From positions 372,001 to 436,000 of the forward strand of contig NZ_JAUTAR010000001.1 of NCBI RefSeq assembly GCF_030818695.1: DNA of 64,000 nucleotides, in the 5' to 3' direction. A model generated the notes under the pieces. The model made no database searches. It was not told the DNA's origin and saw only the letters and a list, made by a program, of their open reading frames with translations. The translations under genes were made by a program, and so were the position numbers. Numbering within the stretch: the first letter of the stretch is position 1; the number at the start of each line of letters is the position of its first letter. Shown in pieces: positions 49,268 through 58,403 of the stretch. The stretch is from Chryseobacterium sp. SORGH_AS_0447. GTDB taxonomy: Bacteria > Bacteroidota > Bacteroidia > Flavobacteriales > Weeksellaceae.

Positions 49268-50308
49268 TTATTTTGTGAAAACATATCCTCCCGTTAAAGA
49301 ATCGATATACACATCGGTTTCCAATGTAGACTTATACCCTATTCCAATCATAGCTCCATTGTTTGAACTGGATGCCGAATCAATAGCCGCACCGATTAAT
49401 GCACCAACAAAACCACCGGCTATTCCTCCTACAAATGCACCTCCGGTTTTAACTTCCAGGAAAAGGTTCACTCGCGAAGAATGAATATAAAATCCTTTTT
49501 CATTTTTATGCATTTCATCGAAACCGACGGGTGTCAATTTATAAGCTTTTCCTCCTTCCACATAACCGTACATTTCAGAAAGGGAGACCTGCATGCCATT
49601 ACGTATCAATCTCACTACTTTTCCTTTTTTATTTTTTTCCGTATTGTATTCAGGATTCGGTTCCTGATTGTAGAAGCTTTTAAAGTTCGGATACACCCCG
49701 TCTTTCAGTTCAAGATTATTGAATGCTCTGTAATTTTTTGCAAGATAAGCATCATAATTACTGATTTCATTTTCAGGAATATAAGAACTTGTAACATTTA
49801 AAAGGTAAGAAGTCCTGATGAAATCTGTAATGATATCCGAAATTCTGGGAACGAGGAACCGTTGCGGATGCGCCGTTATCTTCGGATTAGAGACCATTAC
49901 ATTATCGAAACGGTTGATGAAATAATAACGGCTGTTTCTTTTGAGGAAGCCTGAAATTCTGATTTTCACTTTTGCATAGGGAAAATCTTTATTTTCATCC
50001 TGCTCGTCATAGGCTTTCAGATCTTCTAAAATGATGACAATATCATTTGTTCCCACTTTTTTGTTATCGCTGACGAAACGGTTTTCAAGGTGGCTTTTAA
50101 GATCACTGTCTTCGAATCTGATTTCTACTTTTTCCTCTTTATCGGTAAGAGTTCCGATGGTTTTGTCGGGTCTTGCATCGATGAAGGTAAGCGAATGGGT
50201 TCGGGAATTTTTGTCTTTAAGATTTTGATCCAGCCTGATGAATTCCTGTTTCTGGGCAACCATTAAACCTGAGAATGTAAGCATAAGAATCAAAGCAATA
50301 TTTTTCAT
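49268..50308 (-). CDS. Secreted paralog family, member 4
   Basis: 346 residues from ATG at 50308 (signal MKNIALILMLTFSGLMVAQ). TFIDARPDKTIGTL, NDIVIILEDLKAY, a Gly/Ala-rich GGAFVGGIAGGFVGALIGAA, and VYIDSLTGGYVF at the end. Closest to member 1 in the C-terminal part. No enzymatic motif is evident in any member of the family. Confidence 0.75.
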   Translation of the reverse strand: MKNIALILMLTFSGLMVAQKQEFIRLDQNLKDKNSRTHSLTFIDARPDKTIGTLTDKEEKVEIRFEDSDLKSHLENRFVSDNKKVGTNDIVIILEDLKAYDEQDENKDFPYAKVKIRISGFLKRNSRYYFINRFDNVMVSNPKITAHPQRFLVPRISDIITDFIRTSYLLNVTSSYIPENEISNYDAYLAKNYRAFNNLELKDGVYPNFKSFYNQEPNPEYNTEKNKKGKVVRLIRNGMQVSLSEMYGYVEGGKAYKLTPVGFDEMHKNEKGFYIHSSRVNLFLEVKTGGAFVGGIAGGFVGALIGAAIDSASSSNNGAMIGIGYKSTLETDVYIDSLTGGYVFTK

Positions 50309-50350
50309 GATCATAATTTGATGCAAAAATAGAAATTAGTTTAACATTAA

Positions 50351-50380
50351 ACGACCCTCACAATAAATTGCAAGGGTCGT
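50351..50380 (-). terminator. Weak terminator after the Spy-like gene
   Basis: Inverted repeat ACGACCCT/AGGGTCGT (50351-50358 with 50373-50380, 14-nt loop), followed by only a short T-run (TTTAATG) on the minus strand. Confidence 0.45.
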
Positions 50381-50402
50381 CCAACATTAAAAAAATAAAC
50401 TA

Positions 50403-50918
50403 TTATGGGTTTTGCCTCTGTCTTGGCAAATTGCCGCTGTTGTTTCCGTGAGGTTTCCTTTCATTCACCTTATCTCTCATCATTCCCTCGGATTGAAACA
50501 GCTTTAAGACCTTCTGGCAAGGAATGATCTGCTGCATCTTATCAGCATACTTCTTTCTGTTATCCAGCAGCCTCTGCCCTACTTCAAAGCTCTGCTGCAG
50601 TTTGGCTTTGGCTTCTTCATCCGACAAGGTCTCAGGATTGAAGTTGGAATTAAACTGGCTTTTGATCTGTTTCTGACTTTCCAGGTATTCGTTGTAGACA
50701 TCCGTAAAGTCTTCTTTATCACTTGGATCGATATCCAGGTTTTCCATCACCATATTGTTCCTGAACTGGGTAAGAAGCTTTTTTCTTTCATCCGGCGAAA
50801 GATTATTTATTACTTCCTTTCTCTGCTTAGGGTCCATCCTCTTCCAGTCATAATCTGTTTTTTGGGCATTTAAGCCAAAACCATAAATCATAAAAAGGGT
50901 AAACAATATCTTTTTCAT
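50403..50918 (-). CDS. Periplasmic Spy/LTxxQ-like protein of the sigma operon
   Basis: 171 residues with a signal peptide (1-18, LNAQ). The rest is helical and highly charged: LSPDERKKLLTQFRNNMV and LSDEEAKAKLQQSFEVGQRL, resembling the antiparallel helices of Spy/CpxP periplasmic chaperones or sensors. One Cys at about 136. It follows the anti-sigma-like gene by 8 bp and completes a sigma/anti-sigma/periplasmic-partner operon often seen in Bacteroidetes. Confidence 0.65.
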   Translation of the reverse strand: MKKILFTLFMIYGFGLNAQKTDYDWKRMDPKQRKEVINNLSPDERKKLLTQFRNNMVMENLDIDPSDKEDFTDVYNEYLESQKQIKSQFNSNFNPETLSDEEAKAKLQQSFEVGQRLLDNRKKYADKMQQIIPCQKVLKLFQSEGMMRDKVNERKPHGNNSGNLPRQRQNP

Positions 50919-50926
50919 CTTCTTCT

Positions 50927-51559
50927 TTAATTATATAAATCCAGATATACGTCCTGTGTAGAATTGCTTGCCAATTCTGAGATTTCAGAATTTGAGAAGG
51001 AATCCAGATAGTCGTTCATCTGAGCTTCATCCTGTTTCGAAACGGTCTGTCCGGTTTTGGCTGCCGTTTGCTTATCAGTTTTTGCCTGAGGTTTATTCTG
51101 TGCTACAGACTTTTTATTTTTTTGGCTTTCGTTATTTTGATGATCATTTTCAACAGAAGTTAAATCCGATTTCAAAGTTTCATAAGCCTTTTCACTTTCC
51201 GTTTCCGGCTGTTGGTTTTGTACCGTGTAGGCTACCGCTACATTGGGATCATCCGCATTGCCGTCGTTATTGAAAACAAAAGTCGCTCCAAAAATCAAAG
51301 CCAGAGATGCTGCCGCTGCGTAAGCCCAGTTGATCTTGAAAATCGGCGCTTTTTTACGAGGAAATACCTTATTTATGACGTGATCCTGAATATCTTCAAA
51401 TACGTTTTCAGAAACTGTATAAATATTCTTACGTTCCAGTTTTTCCAGGTCAAAATCATTTACTCCGCTCAATACTTTCGCCTGAATATTATCAAATAAA
51501 TTATCAGGTGCCGTATAAATATTTTTGCGTTCTAATTTTTCTATATCGAACTCTTTCAT
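50927..51559 (-). CDS. Anti-sigma-like membrane protein with a duplicated N-terminal motif
   Basis: 210 residues. Residues about 4-31 and 36-63 are two copies of the same module: FDIEKLERKNIYTAPDNLFD and FDLEKLERKNIYTVSENVFE, each followed by (D/N)IQ. One TM helix is at about 80-98, and the C-terminal Gln/Lys/Ser-rich tail would be periplasmic. The cytosolic part facing the sigma factor gene (9-bp gap) makes it a candidate anti-sigma factor, although it lacks the classical zinc-binding HxxxCxxC motif. Confidence 0.6.
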   Translation of the reverse strand: MKEFDIEKLERKNIYTAPDNLFDNIQAKVLSGVNDFDLEKLERKNIYTVSENVFEDIQDHVINKVFPRKKAPIFKINWAYAAAASLALIFGATFVFNNDGNADDPNVAVAYTVQNQQPETESEKAYETLKSDLTSVENDHQNNESQKNKKSVAQNKPQAKTDKQTAAKTGQTVSKQDEAQMNDYLDSFSNSEISELASNSTQDVYLDLYN

Positions 51560-51568
51560 TTCAGTTTC

Positions 51569-52126
51569 TCAAAAATTATCTTCGTAATTTTCCTTTATAT
51601 ACTCTTCTATCTTCTGTTTGGCATAATGATAATTCGTCTTTAGCGTACCTACGGACATATCCACGATTTTGGATATTTCCTCGTACGGCAGATCGTCATA
51701 ATACCGCATCATAAATACCAGTTTCTGCTTTTCGGGCAGGCTTTGTATGGCTTTCTGAAGCAGGATCTGTATCTCTTCGGCATCACCGCCGGCATTATCT
51801 GCCACCAGGTTCTGCATATGGTATTCGGGGTCTTCATCGGTCTTCTGCATTCTTTTAAGCTTATTCACCTGCTGCAACGCTTCATTGGTTGCGATTCTAT
51901 ACAGCCAGGTATAGAGCTGGCTATCGTTTTTAAACTGGTGAAAATTCTGATAAGCTTTAATAAATGTTTCCTGCAAAGTGTCCTGAGCAAGATCTCCGTC
52001 CACAATAATTCTTCTTATGTGCCAATACAGTCTGCTTTGATAAGCATCCATCAAAGCACGCACTCCTTTTTCCTGAGTACGTGGATTTTGCATCAACGAA
52101 ATAATTTCCGCGTCTTTAATCTTCAT
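51569..52126 (-). CDS. ECF-type RNA polymerase sigma factor
   Basis: 185 residues: sigma region 2 (about 25-90, with LAQDTLQETFIKAYQNFHQF and LYTWLYRIATNEAL) and region 4 (about 125-175, LPEKQKLVFMMRYYDDLPYE, then EISKIVDMSVGTLKTNYHYA), a clear ECF sigma. First gene of the operon with the anti-sigma-like and Spy-like genes. Whether it reads the TGTAAC-type elements at 1770 and 4675 is unknown. Confidence 0.93.
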   Translation of the reverse strand: MKIKDAEIISLMQNPRTQEKGVRALMDAYQSRLYWHIRRIIVDGDLAQDTLQETFIKAYQNFHQFKNDSQLYTWLYRIATNEALQQVNKLKRMQKTDEDPEYHMQNLVADNAGGDAEEIQILLQKAIQSLPEKQKLVFMMRYYDDLPYEEISKIVDMSVGTLKTNYHYAKQKIEEYIKENYEDNF

Positions 52127-52150
52127 AAGATGCTTTCATTGTTTGGATTA

Positions 52151-52183
52151 CAAAAATAGCTGAAAGTTAAAATACTTATTCAA
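52151..52183 (-). promoter_or_regulatory. Promoter of the sigma operon
   Basis: Perfect minus-strand -7 TATTTTTG (52158-52151), 25 bp before the ATG, and TTG (52183-52181) 22 bp further upstream as a weak -33. Confidence 0.5.
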
Positions 52184-52345
52184 TTTTTAGTCCAATATAC
52201 TATTTTTTTACAAAAGCAACATCCGGAATTTTAATAAACGGTATAGCAAGGTTTTGCATTTTCCCTTTTATAATCAATGTTATGTTAAATTCAACACTTT
52301 CAGCGACAACTGATTTCCGGAGAAATAAAATATTATCTTTGTTGT

Positions 52346-53095
52346 ATGCAAACTGTAATTATCGGATCCGGAAATGTAGCTTATCATCTGGCAAAGGCAT
52401 TGGTGGAAAATAAAATTCCGCCGGCCCAGATTTTCGGCAGGAATGAAAAAGAGCTGAAAGCAATTTCACAAGAACTAAATATTCCTTATTCAACTAAAAA
52501 CTTAGTCGATTCGGATATTTATCTTATCTGTGTAAGTGATCATGCCGTAGAAGATGTTTCTGAACTCATTGCTAAAAAAGACAGCGTGGTAGCTCATACT
52601 TCGGGTTCGCTTCCTATTGATATTTTAAAAGGAGATTACAGAAAAGCTGTTTTCTATCCGTTGCAGACTTTTTCCAAATTAAAGAAGATTGAATATTCAA
52701 AAATTCCTTTTTTTATTGAAGCTGAAAATGAAGAAGACCGAAAGGTTTTGTTTGAGCTTGCTTCAGCAATTTCAGAAAATGTCATGGAAAGCACCTATGA
52801 AAAGAGAAAATATATCCACCTGACGGCAGTTTTTGCCTGTAATTTTGTAAACCATTTATTTTCTAGGGCAAAAGAAATTTCAGATTCCCAGGAAATTCCG
52901 TTTGATTATTTCCTGCCGTTAATTGATGAGACGGTCCGGAAAATTCATGAAATCGAACCTAAGTCTGCACAAACCGGGCCTGCCGTAAGAAACGACAGGA
53001 GAATCCTTGAACTGCATGAGAAGCTTCTGAAAGACGAAAGCCTGGCAATTTATAAAACAATGAATCATTCAATTCAGAAAATGTATGAGCTATAA
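52346..53095 (+). CDS. Rossmann-like/DUF2520 protein
   Basis: 249 residues. An N-terminal NAD(P)-binding fold begins at once (TVIIGSGNVAYHLAKAL) and continues YLICVSDHAVEDV, and the DUF2520 C-terminal domain contains YPLQTFSK and HLTAVFACNFVNHLF. The layout resembles pyrroline-5-carboxylate reductase and ketopantoate reductase relatives; the substrate is not established. It overlaps the kdsC-like gene by 11 bp, so the two are coupled. Confidence 0.85.
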   Translation: MQTVIIGSGNVAYHLAKALVENKIPPAQIFGRNEKELKAISQELNIPYSTKNLVDSDIYLICVSDHAVEDVSELIAKKDSVVAHTSGSLPIDILKGDYRKAVFYPLQTFSKLKKIEYSKIPFFIEAENEEDRKVLFELASAISENVMESTYEKRKYIHLTAVFACNFVNHLFSRAKEISDSQEIPFDYFLPLIDETVRKIHEIEPKSAQTGPAVRNDRRILELHEKLLKDESLAIYKTMNHSIQKMYEL

Positions 53096-53603
53096 AGAGA
53101 AATTAAAAGATATCAAAGCATTCGTATTCGATGTGGACGGCGTATTTACGGACGGCAGTGTGTACCTGATGCCCGGCGGAAATATGAGCAGGGTAATGAA
53201 TGTCCTGGACGGCTATGCAGTGGTGAAAGCTTTAAAAAACAATTATCTGATCGGGGTGATTACGGGCGGCAATGATGAGATGGTAAAACACCGGATCAAT
53301 TATCTCGGTATTGAAGATTATTATCCGAAATCACATGATAAGCTAGCCGATTTTGAAGATTTTAAATTAAAATATCATCTTACCAATGAAGAGATTTTAA
53401 CGATGGGTGATGATATCCCGGATCTTCACATCCTGAGGGCATCGGCTATTTCAGCCTGTCCTGAAAATGCAGTTCCAGAGATCAAAGCGGTTTCCGATTA
53501 TATTTCTCCCATCAAAGGCGGAAGTGGTGCCGTACGCGATGTCATCGAACAGGTGATGAAAGTGCAGGGGAAATGGCACGATGATAATACCCAATCTATT
53601 TAA
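53085..53603 (+). CDS. kdsC: KDO-8-phosphate phosphatase (KdsC-type HAD hydrolase)
   Basis: 172 residues, a minimal C0-type HAD enzyme: FDVDGVFTDGSV with nucleophile Asp and acid/base Asp, VITGGNDEMV, and MGDDIPDLHIL. KdsC removes the phosphate of 3-deoxy-D-manno-octulosonate-8-phosphate in lipopolysaccharide core synthesis. Size and motifs fit well. Part of the plus-strand run DUF2520-kdsC-Maf. Confidence 0.88.
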   Translation: MSYKEKLKDIKAFVFDVDGVFTDGSVYLMPGGNMSRVMNVLDGYAVVKALKNNYLIGVITGGNDEMVKHRINYLGIEDYYPKSHDKLADFEDFKLKYHLTNEEILTMGDDIPDLHILRASAISACPENAVPEIKAVSDYISPIKGGSGAVRDVIEQVMKVQGKWHDDNTQSI

Positions 53604-53613
53604 TATATTGAAG

Positions 53614-54168
53614 ATGAGATTATTATTAGCCTCCCAGTCGCCCAGGCGAAAAGAATTATTGGCAAGCTTAGGTTTCGAATTTGAAGTGGTAAAAATCGAC
53701 TGTGAGGAAATTGTCCCGGAACACATTGGTGTGGGGGAGTCCGCCGCTTATCTCTCTGAGCTGAAAGCATCGGCATTCCGCAAACTGGAAGGAGAGGAGG
53801 TATTACTTACCGCCGATACGGTTGTAGCAATTGATAACCAATTTCTCGGCAAACCGAAAGATGAGGAAGAGGCCAGACAGATGCTGAACCTTCTTTCAGG
53901 AAAGACCCACCAGGTGTATACAGGAATTACCATTAAAACGTTAGAAAAAACGTTTACGGAAACGGATGTTGCAGAAGTTGAATTTGATGAGCTTACGGAA
54001 GAAGAGATAGAGTATTACATCCGGAAATACCATCCTTTCGACAAAGCGGGAAGTTACGGGATCCAGGAGTGGCTCGGAATGGCAAAGATCAGGAGAATCA
54101 ACGGCAGCTTTTATACCATTATGGGACTTCCTACCCATTTGGTTTACAAAATTTTGAAGGAAATATAA
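53614..54168 (+). CDS. Maf-like nucleotide pyrophosphatase
   Basis: 184 residues from ATG at 53614 (MRLLLASQSPRRKELLASLG, the Maf signature start), then LTADTVVAIDNQFLGKP, YTGITI, and DKAGSYGIQEWLGMAKIRRI. Maf proteins hydrolyse dTTP, UTP or modified nucleotides as house-cleaning enzymes. An upstream frame start at 53581 lies inside kdsC and is not preferred. It follows kdsC by 10 bp. Confidence 0.92.
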   Translation: MRLLLASQSPRRKELLASLGFEFEVVKIDCEEIVPEHIGVGESAAYLSELKASAFRKLEGEEVLLTADTVVAIDNQFLGKPKDEEEARQMLNLLSGKTHQVYTGITIKTLEKTFTETDVAEVEFDELTEEEIEYYIRKYHPFDKAGSYGIQEWLGMAKIRRINGSFYTIMGLPTHLVYKILKEI

Positions 54169-54253
54169 CGGGTTTCCCCATAAAATTTTATTATTTTTAC
54201 AAAATCATCAAAATGCTTATAATAAAAAGCAGATTAGAGAGTTATATTGAATA

Positions 54254-56863
54254 ATGAAAAAGAATATTTTATTCCTTTTGGTATTGTGTATCGTTGTTTC
54301 CTGTGGCACGAAGGTGAAAAAACCGGAGCAGCGGTCTAAGTTCATGAAAGGATTTACTACCTACTACAACACTTTATTTAATGCAAAAGATGCCTTAGAT
54401 ACAGAGTTTGAAACACGGGACAAAGCCCATAAAGATAATTTTTATGCGCCTTATATTCCTATTCTTACCTACGAAGACCAGCCTTTGGGAAGCGATCTGG
54501 GACAGTCTACAGCCTTTGCGGAAAATTCGATGAAGATGGGTGAACTGAACCGCCCCGACCAAAATAACAGCCAGAGAGGCGGGCTTCCGGGAATGCCATC
54601 CGGAATGCCGGGTAACCCAATGTCGGGAGGACCGGGAATGCCATCAGGAGATCCGGGCCAGCCAGACCAGAAAGGCGCTTCAATTCTGGAAATTGCAGAA
54701 GCAAAAGCACTGAAAGCAATCAACAAATATTCGGTAATTAAAAACGGAGAAGAAAAGAACAAACAGATTTTTGATGCTTACATGATTCTCGCACAGGCAA
54801 GAATCTACAGAGGAAAATCGTTGGAAGCCCTGGATGCGTTGAATTATGTATTTACCCACATGAAAGATGATAAAAGGCTTCCTCTGGCAAGAATTTACCA
54901 GGGTCTGGCTTATGATCAGATCAAGAATTACCACAAAGCCCATGAGACTTTTGCTAAATTAAAGAGTGAAAAAATTGCCAAGCAATATGAAAAATTATTA
55001 AGCATTTACTATTCCGAATCTTTACTGGATGCCGGAAAAAAAGAAGATGCGGTGCGCGAGCTTGATAATGCATTTGAGCTTAACGATAACAGAAAACTGA
55101 AAAGCAGAATTGCCTATCTGCGAGGACAGGTACTTGAAAGCCTTAACCAGAATGACAAAGCCAGGGAAAGCTTTATGGCAGCCTATAAATATGCCAATGA
55201 TTTTGAGTTTGAGGTAAAATCGCAAATCGAAATTGCCAAAACATTCAACGGAAACGGAGATTACAGCGGTGCCAGAAAATACCTTGAAGACATTAGCAAG
55301 AAAGGGACTTACGGATCCCGGAAAAACGAATTTTATTATGCTTTGGGCTTAATGGCAAACAAAGCCGGAAAAAAGGATGAAGCGCAGGAATATTTCAGAA
55401 AATCCCTGAAGGAAAAGGTTTCCGATGGCCAGGTGCGCGGTCTTACGTACTATGAAATAGGGAAGGGTTACCTCGATAAAAACGATTATATCGGTGCCGG
55501 AGCTTATTATGATTCCGCTTTGGCGGTAATGACCTACGAGCCTTCGAAAGTACTTCTGGCAGACCAGTCGGTTTACATCAAAAAGATTTCAAAAAATTAT
55601 TATCTGATCAAGAAAAACGACAGTATTCTGAACCTGGCGAAGATGACCCCGGAGCAGAAAACTGATTTTTTCTCGAAATATATTGCTAAAATCAAGGCCA
55701 AAGAAGAGAAGGAAGAACTGGAAAGGAGACGGGCTGAAAGAAGCAAAGGTTTTGACACCGGTGATTACAGTGCCACCTCAATTTTTGCCAACAGCTCCAA
55801 TTCTTTTGAGGATTTCGGAGTGGCGACAAAAGGGTTTTATTTCAGCAATACCGGTACGGTTTCTAAAGGAGCCCAAACCTTCAAACAGACCTGGGGCGAT
55901 CGTGCCCTGATCGATAACTGGCGTTTTTCCAAAAAAATGACCACGCTTGATGATATGAAAAGCGATGCACTTGGTACAACGGCTGCACCGAACCCGAGAC
56001 GTTTCGAACCCGCGTTTTATATCGAACAGATTCCTACCGACATGGCGAAGCTTGACCAGCTGAAAAAAGACCGGGATACCGCTTCTCTGGGTCTTGGGGT
56101 GATGTATCAGAATTATTTTACCAATACCCCTTTAGCAACAAAAACCCTGTACGACCTGGTAGACGTAAAACCTGAAGAAAAAGTAATGCTGCAGGCACTG
56201 TACGAGATTTTTGCCATGAATTATGAAAAGAATCCTCAGGCTGCCGACCGAGCCAAGCAGATCTTATTGAAAGATTATCCCTATACTTCGTATGCAGAGT
56301 TTGCGAGAAACCCGAAAAGTAATTCTTTCGTGAAATCTTCCGGAGATGTGGAAAGCCAGTATAAGCAGGCTTTTGCCTTGTATGAATCTGAAAAGTTCGG
56401 GGAAAGCAAGGATATTATCGATAAAACCATCCAACAGTACCCCAAGGATGCCCTCGTTCCTAAATTATACTTACTGAATGCCTTCAATTCAGGAAAGACA
56501 AGTGGGAAAGAAGTGATGATTCTTCAACTGGAGCAGATTGCCCTCAACTACGGTAAAACCCCGGAAGGAGAAAAAGCCAAAGAAATGCTCAATTACCTTA
56601 AAAGCGACCTGACCTTCCAGGCGACAGATAATAAGGGAAATGCGGTATCTCAAAACGCCGTTAATACCAATGCTCCTGAACAGCAGCTGCAGTTCAACGG
56701 AAAAGGTTCAAAAGGAATACCTCCGAAGCCGATGCAAGACCAGATGATGAACAACTCCACACCGATGCAGCCTGTAAACGGAAACAGCAACCGGAGAAGG
56801 TCAAACAATAATAACAATCAGCAGTTGCAGCCAACGAGTCAGATGCCTGCAAAACCACAATAA
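54254..56863 (+). CDS. sprE: SprE/PorW-type TPR lipoprotein of the type IX secretion system
   Basis: 869 residues. The signal peptide ends in a lipobox with Cys17 (VVSC). The family start FMKGFTTYYNTLFNAKDALD is followed by a Gly/Pro/Met-rich insert (about 107-140), a series of tetratricopeptide-like repeats (about 150-470 and again 640-780) and a low-complexity Gln/Asn/Pro end. Length and start match SprE of gliding Flavobacterium (PorW in Porphyromonas), a periplasmic-facing lipoprotein needed for type IX secretion. The Met/Pro/Gly insert is unusual. Confidence 0.8.
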   Translation: MKKNILFLLVLCIVVSCGTKVKKPEQRSKFMKGFTTYYNTLFNAKDALDTEFETRDKAHKDNFYAPYIPILTYEDQPLGSDLGQSTAFAENSMKMGELNRPDQNNSQRGGLPGMPSGMPGNPMSGGPGMPSGDPGQPDQKGASILEIAEAKALKAINKYSVIKNGEEKNKQIFDAYMILAQARIYRGKSLEALDALNYVFTHMKDDKRLPLARIYQGLAYDQIKNYHKAHETFAKLKSEKIAKQYEKLLSIYYSESLLDAGKKEDAVRELDNAFELNDNRKLKSRIAYLRGQVLESLNQNDKARESFMAAYKYANDFEFEVKSQIEIAKTFNGNGDYSGARKYLEDISKKGTYGSRKNEFYYALGLMANKAGKKDEAQEYFRKSLKEKVSDGQVRGLTYYEIGKGYLDKNDYIGAGAYYDSALAVMTYEPSKVLLADQSVYIKKISKNYYLIKKNDSILNLAKMTPEQKTDFFSKYIAKIKAKEEKEELERRRAERSKGFDTGDYSATSIFANSSNSFEDFGVATKGFYFSNTGTVSKGAQTFKQTWGDRALIDNWRFSKKMTTLDDMKSDALGTTAAPNPRRFEPAFYIEQIPTDMAKLDQLKKDRDTASLGLGVMYQNYFTNTPLATKTLYDLVDVKPEEKVMLQALYEIFAMNYEKNPQAADRAKQILLKDYPYTSYAEFARNPKSNSFVKSSGDVESQYKQAFALYESEKFGESKDIIDKTIQQYPKDALVPKLYLLNAFNSGKTSGKEVMILQLEQIALNYGKTPEGEKAKEMLNYLKSDLTFQATDNKGNAVSQNAVNTNAPEQQLQFNGKGSKGIPPKPMQDQMMNNSTPMQPVNGNSNRRRSNNNNNQQLQPTSQMPAKPQ

Positions 56864-56902
56864 AAATAAAAGCGAAGATTATTCTTCGCTTTTATTTTTT
56901 TT
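56862..56902. terminator. Bidirectional terminator between sprE and tsaB
   Basis: Perfect 17-bp stem (56862-56878 with 56883-56899, loop TTAT), flanked by an A-rich and a T-rich run. It overlaps the last codons of tsaB. Confidence 0.9.
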
Positions 56903-57562
56903 CTTTACACCGTGGAAATCTTTGAGATAAAAGGGCTCAAAATAGGCCACATCCTCGAATTCTTTCCTTTGTATCTTTTCCAGTGTTCTCTTTACCAGAT
57001 ACTGAGCGGAAGGGTAGACCTCATCATTAAAGTCGGCATCCGGCAGCTGCAATATTTCTCTTGCTTTCATTGCGCCGTCTCCCACAAAAAGTATTTTTTT
57101 GTCTTTGTATTCTTCAAAAGAAGTTTCATCTAAAATTTTTGCTTCGGTTTCCGAAATCTCGTCTCCGTTTCTGCCGTCATATACTGCCGTATAGACCTCC
57201 ATTCTCCTTGCATCGATCAAAGGGATAATATAATCGTAGTTCTGGCCTAAAAAGGGCTCCAGCATGCTTTCCATAGAATTAACGGCAATTAGCGGAACGT
57301 TTAGCCCGTAACAGAACCCTTTGGCTGATGATGCCCCGATTCGAAGACCCGTGTAAGAACCCGGCCCTTTCCCGAGAGAAACGGCTTCAATATCTTTCAT
57401 TGAAATGCCGGCCCCTTCCAAGGCCCATTCTACAAAAATATGAAGGCTCTCCGATTGTTTGTAGTTTTCAGAAACCTCCTCTGTTACACACAGCATCTTT
57501 TCATCATCTGAAATGGCTACCGAGCAGTTTTTCGAAGAAGTTTCAAGATATAAGATTTTCAT
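56879..57562 (-). CDS. tsaB: TsaB, t6A tRNA modification complex subunit
   Basis: 227 residues: LYLETSSKNCSVAI, GKGPGSYTGLRIGASSAKGF and the switch from ATPase to dimerisation role typical of TsaB (no full kinase motif). TsaB with TsaD and TsaE transfers threonylcarbamoyl to A37 of ANN-decoding tRNAs. The C-terminal tail is Lys/Ser/Glu-rich. Single gene, convergent with sprE. Confidence 0.93.
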   Translation of the reverse strand: MKILYLETSSKNCSVAISDDEKMLCVTEEVSENYKQSESLHIFVEWALEGAGISMKDIEAVSLGKGPGSYTGLRIGASSAKGFCYGLNVPLIAVNSMESMLEPFLGQNYDYIIPLIDARRMEVYTAVYDGRNGDEISETEAKILDETSFEEYKDKKILFVGDGAMKAREILQLPDADFNDEVYPSAQYLVKRTLEKIQRKEFEDVAYFEPFYLKDFHGVKKKNKSEE

Positions 57563-57649
57563 TTTTTTACAGGTAATGATTTAACAGTTCAGCAATTGTA
57601 TCATCAACGGATTGCTTGGTCACTGCAAAGGTAAAGCATTATTTTGAGA

Positions 57650-58399
57650 CTATTTTCTGTAAATGGTTCTTGGTTCTGCCTGCGCGGCAGGGTAGATCGT
57701 CATATCTGAAATACAGACATGCTTTGGGGCATTGATGCAGTACGCAATGGAATCTGCAATATCTTCAGCTTTTAAAGGTTCATATCCTGCGTAGACGGTT
57801 GCTGCTCTTTCACTGTCTCCTTTAAACCTTACCATGGAAAAATCTGTTTCCACTGCGCCCGGCTGAATGTTGGTTACTTTAATTCCGAATTCCGTCAGTT
57901 CGATTCTCATTCCCTCGGAAATTACGTCCACCGCTTTTTTGGTTGCACAATATACCACACCATTGGCATAGGTCTGCCTGGCTGCTACTGAACTAATATT
58001 TACGATATGTCCGGAATTTCTCTCTTTCATTCCCGGGATAACCATTTTCGAAACATAAAGCAAGCCTTTTACATTTCCGTCGATCATCGAATCCCAATCT
58101 TCTGTCTTTCCGGCAGAAAGAGGATCCAGCCCATGTGCATTTCCTGCATTATTAATCAGCACATCAATCTGCTTCCAGTTTTCCGGCAGAGAACCGATGG
58201 CTGCTTCGACTTCTCCCAGATTCCTGACATCAAACTTTAAACTAAATATTTCGGTTAATTTTGATAATTCTGACTGTACCGATTCCAGTACTTCCGTTCT
58301 TCTTCCGCAGATGATAATCCGGTGTCCCTGTTTTGCCAGCAGCTCAGCGGTTGATTTTCCTATTCCGGAAGTTGCTCCGGTTATTAATATTGTTTTCAT
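57650..58399 (-). CDS. SDR family NAD(P)-dependent oxidoreductase (YdfG-like)
   Basis: 249 residues: TGATSGIG, INNAGNAHGL (with the NNAG core), SSVAARQTYA with catalytic Ser, and YCATK. YdfG-like members oxidise serine, L-allo-threonine or 3-hydroxy acids; the pattern PGAVETDFSMVRFKGD is typical of that branch. Gap of 4 bp to the upstream membrane-protein gene. Confidence 0.88.
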   Translation of the reverse strand: MKTILITGATSGIGKSTAELLAKQGHRIIICGRRTEVLESVQSELSKLTEIFSLKFDVRNLGEVEAAIGSLPENWKQIDVLINNAGNAHGLDPLSAGKTEDWDSMIDGNVKGLLYVSKMVIPGMKERNSGHIVNISSVAARQTYANGVVYCATKKAVDVISEGMRIELTEFGIKVTNIQPGAVETDFSMVRFKGDSERAATVYAGYEPLKAEDIADSIAYCINAPKHVCISDMTIYPAAQAEPRTIYRK

Positions 58400-58403
58400 T
58401 TAT

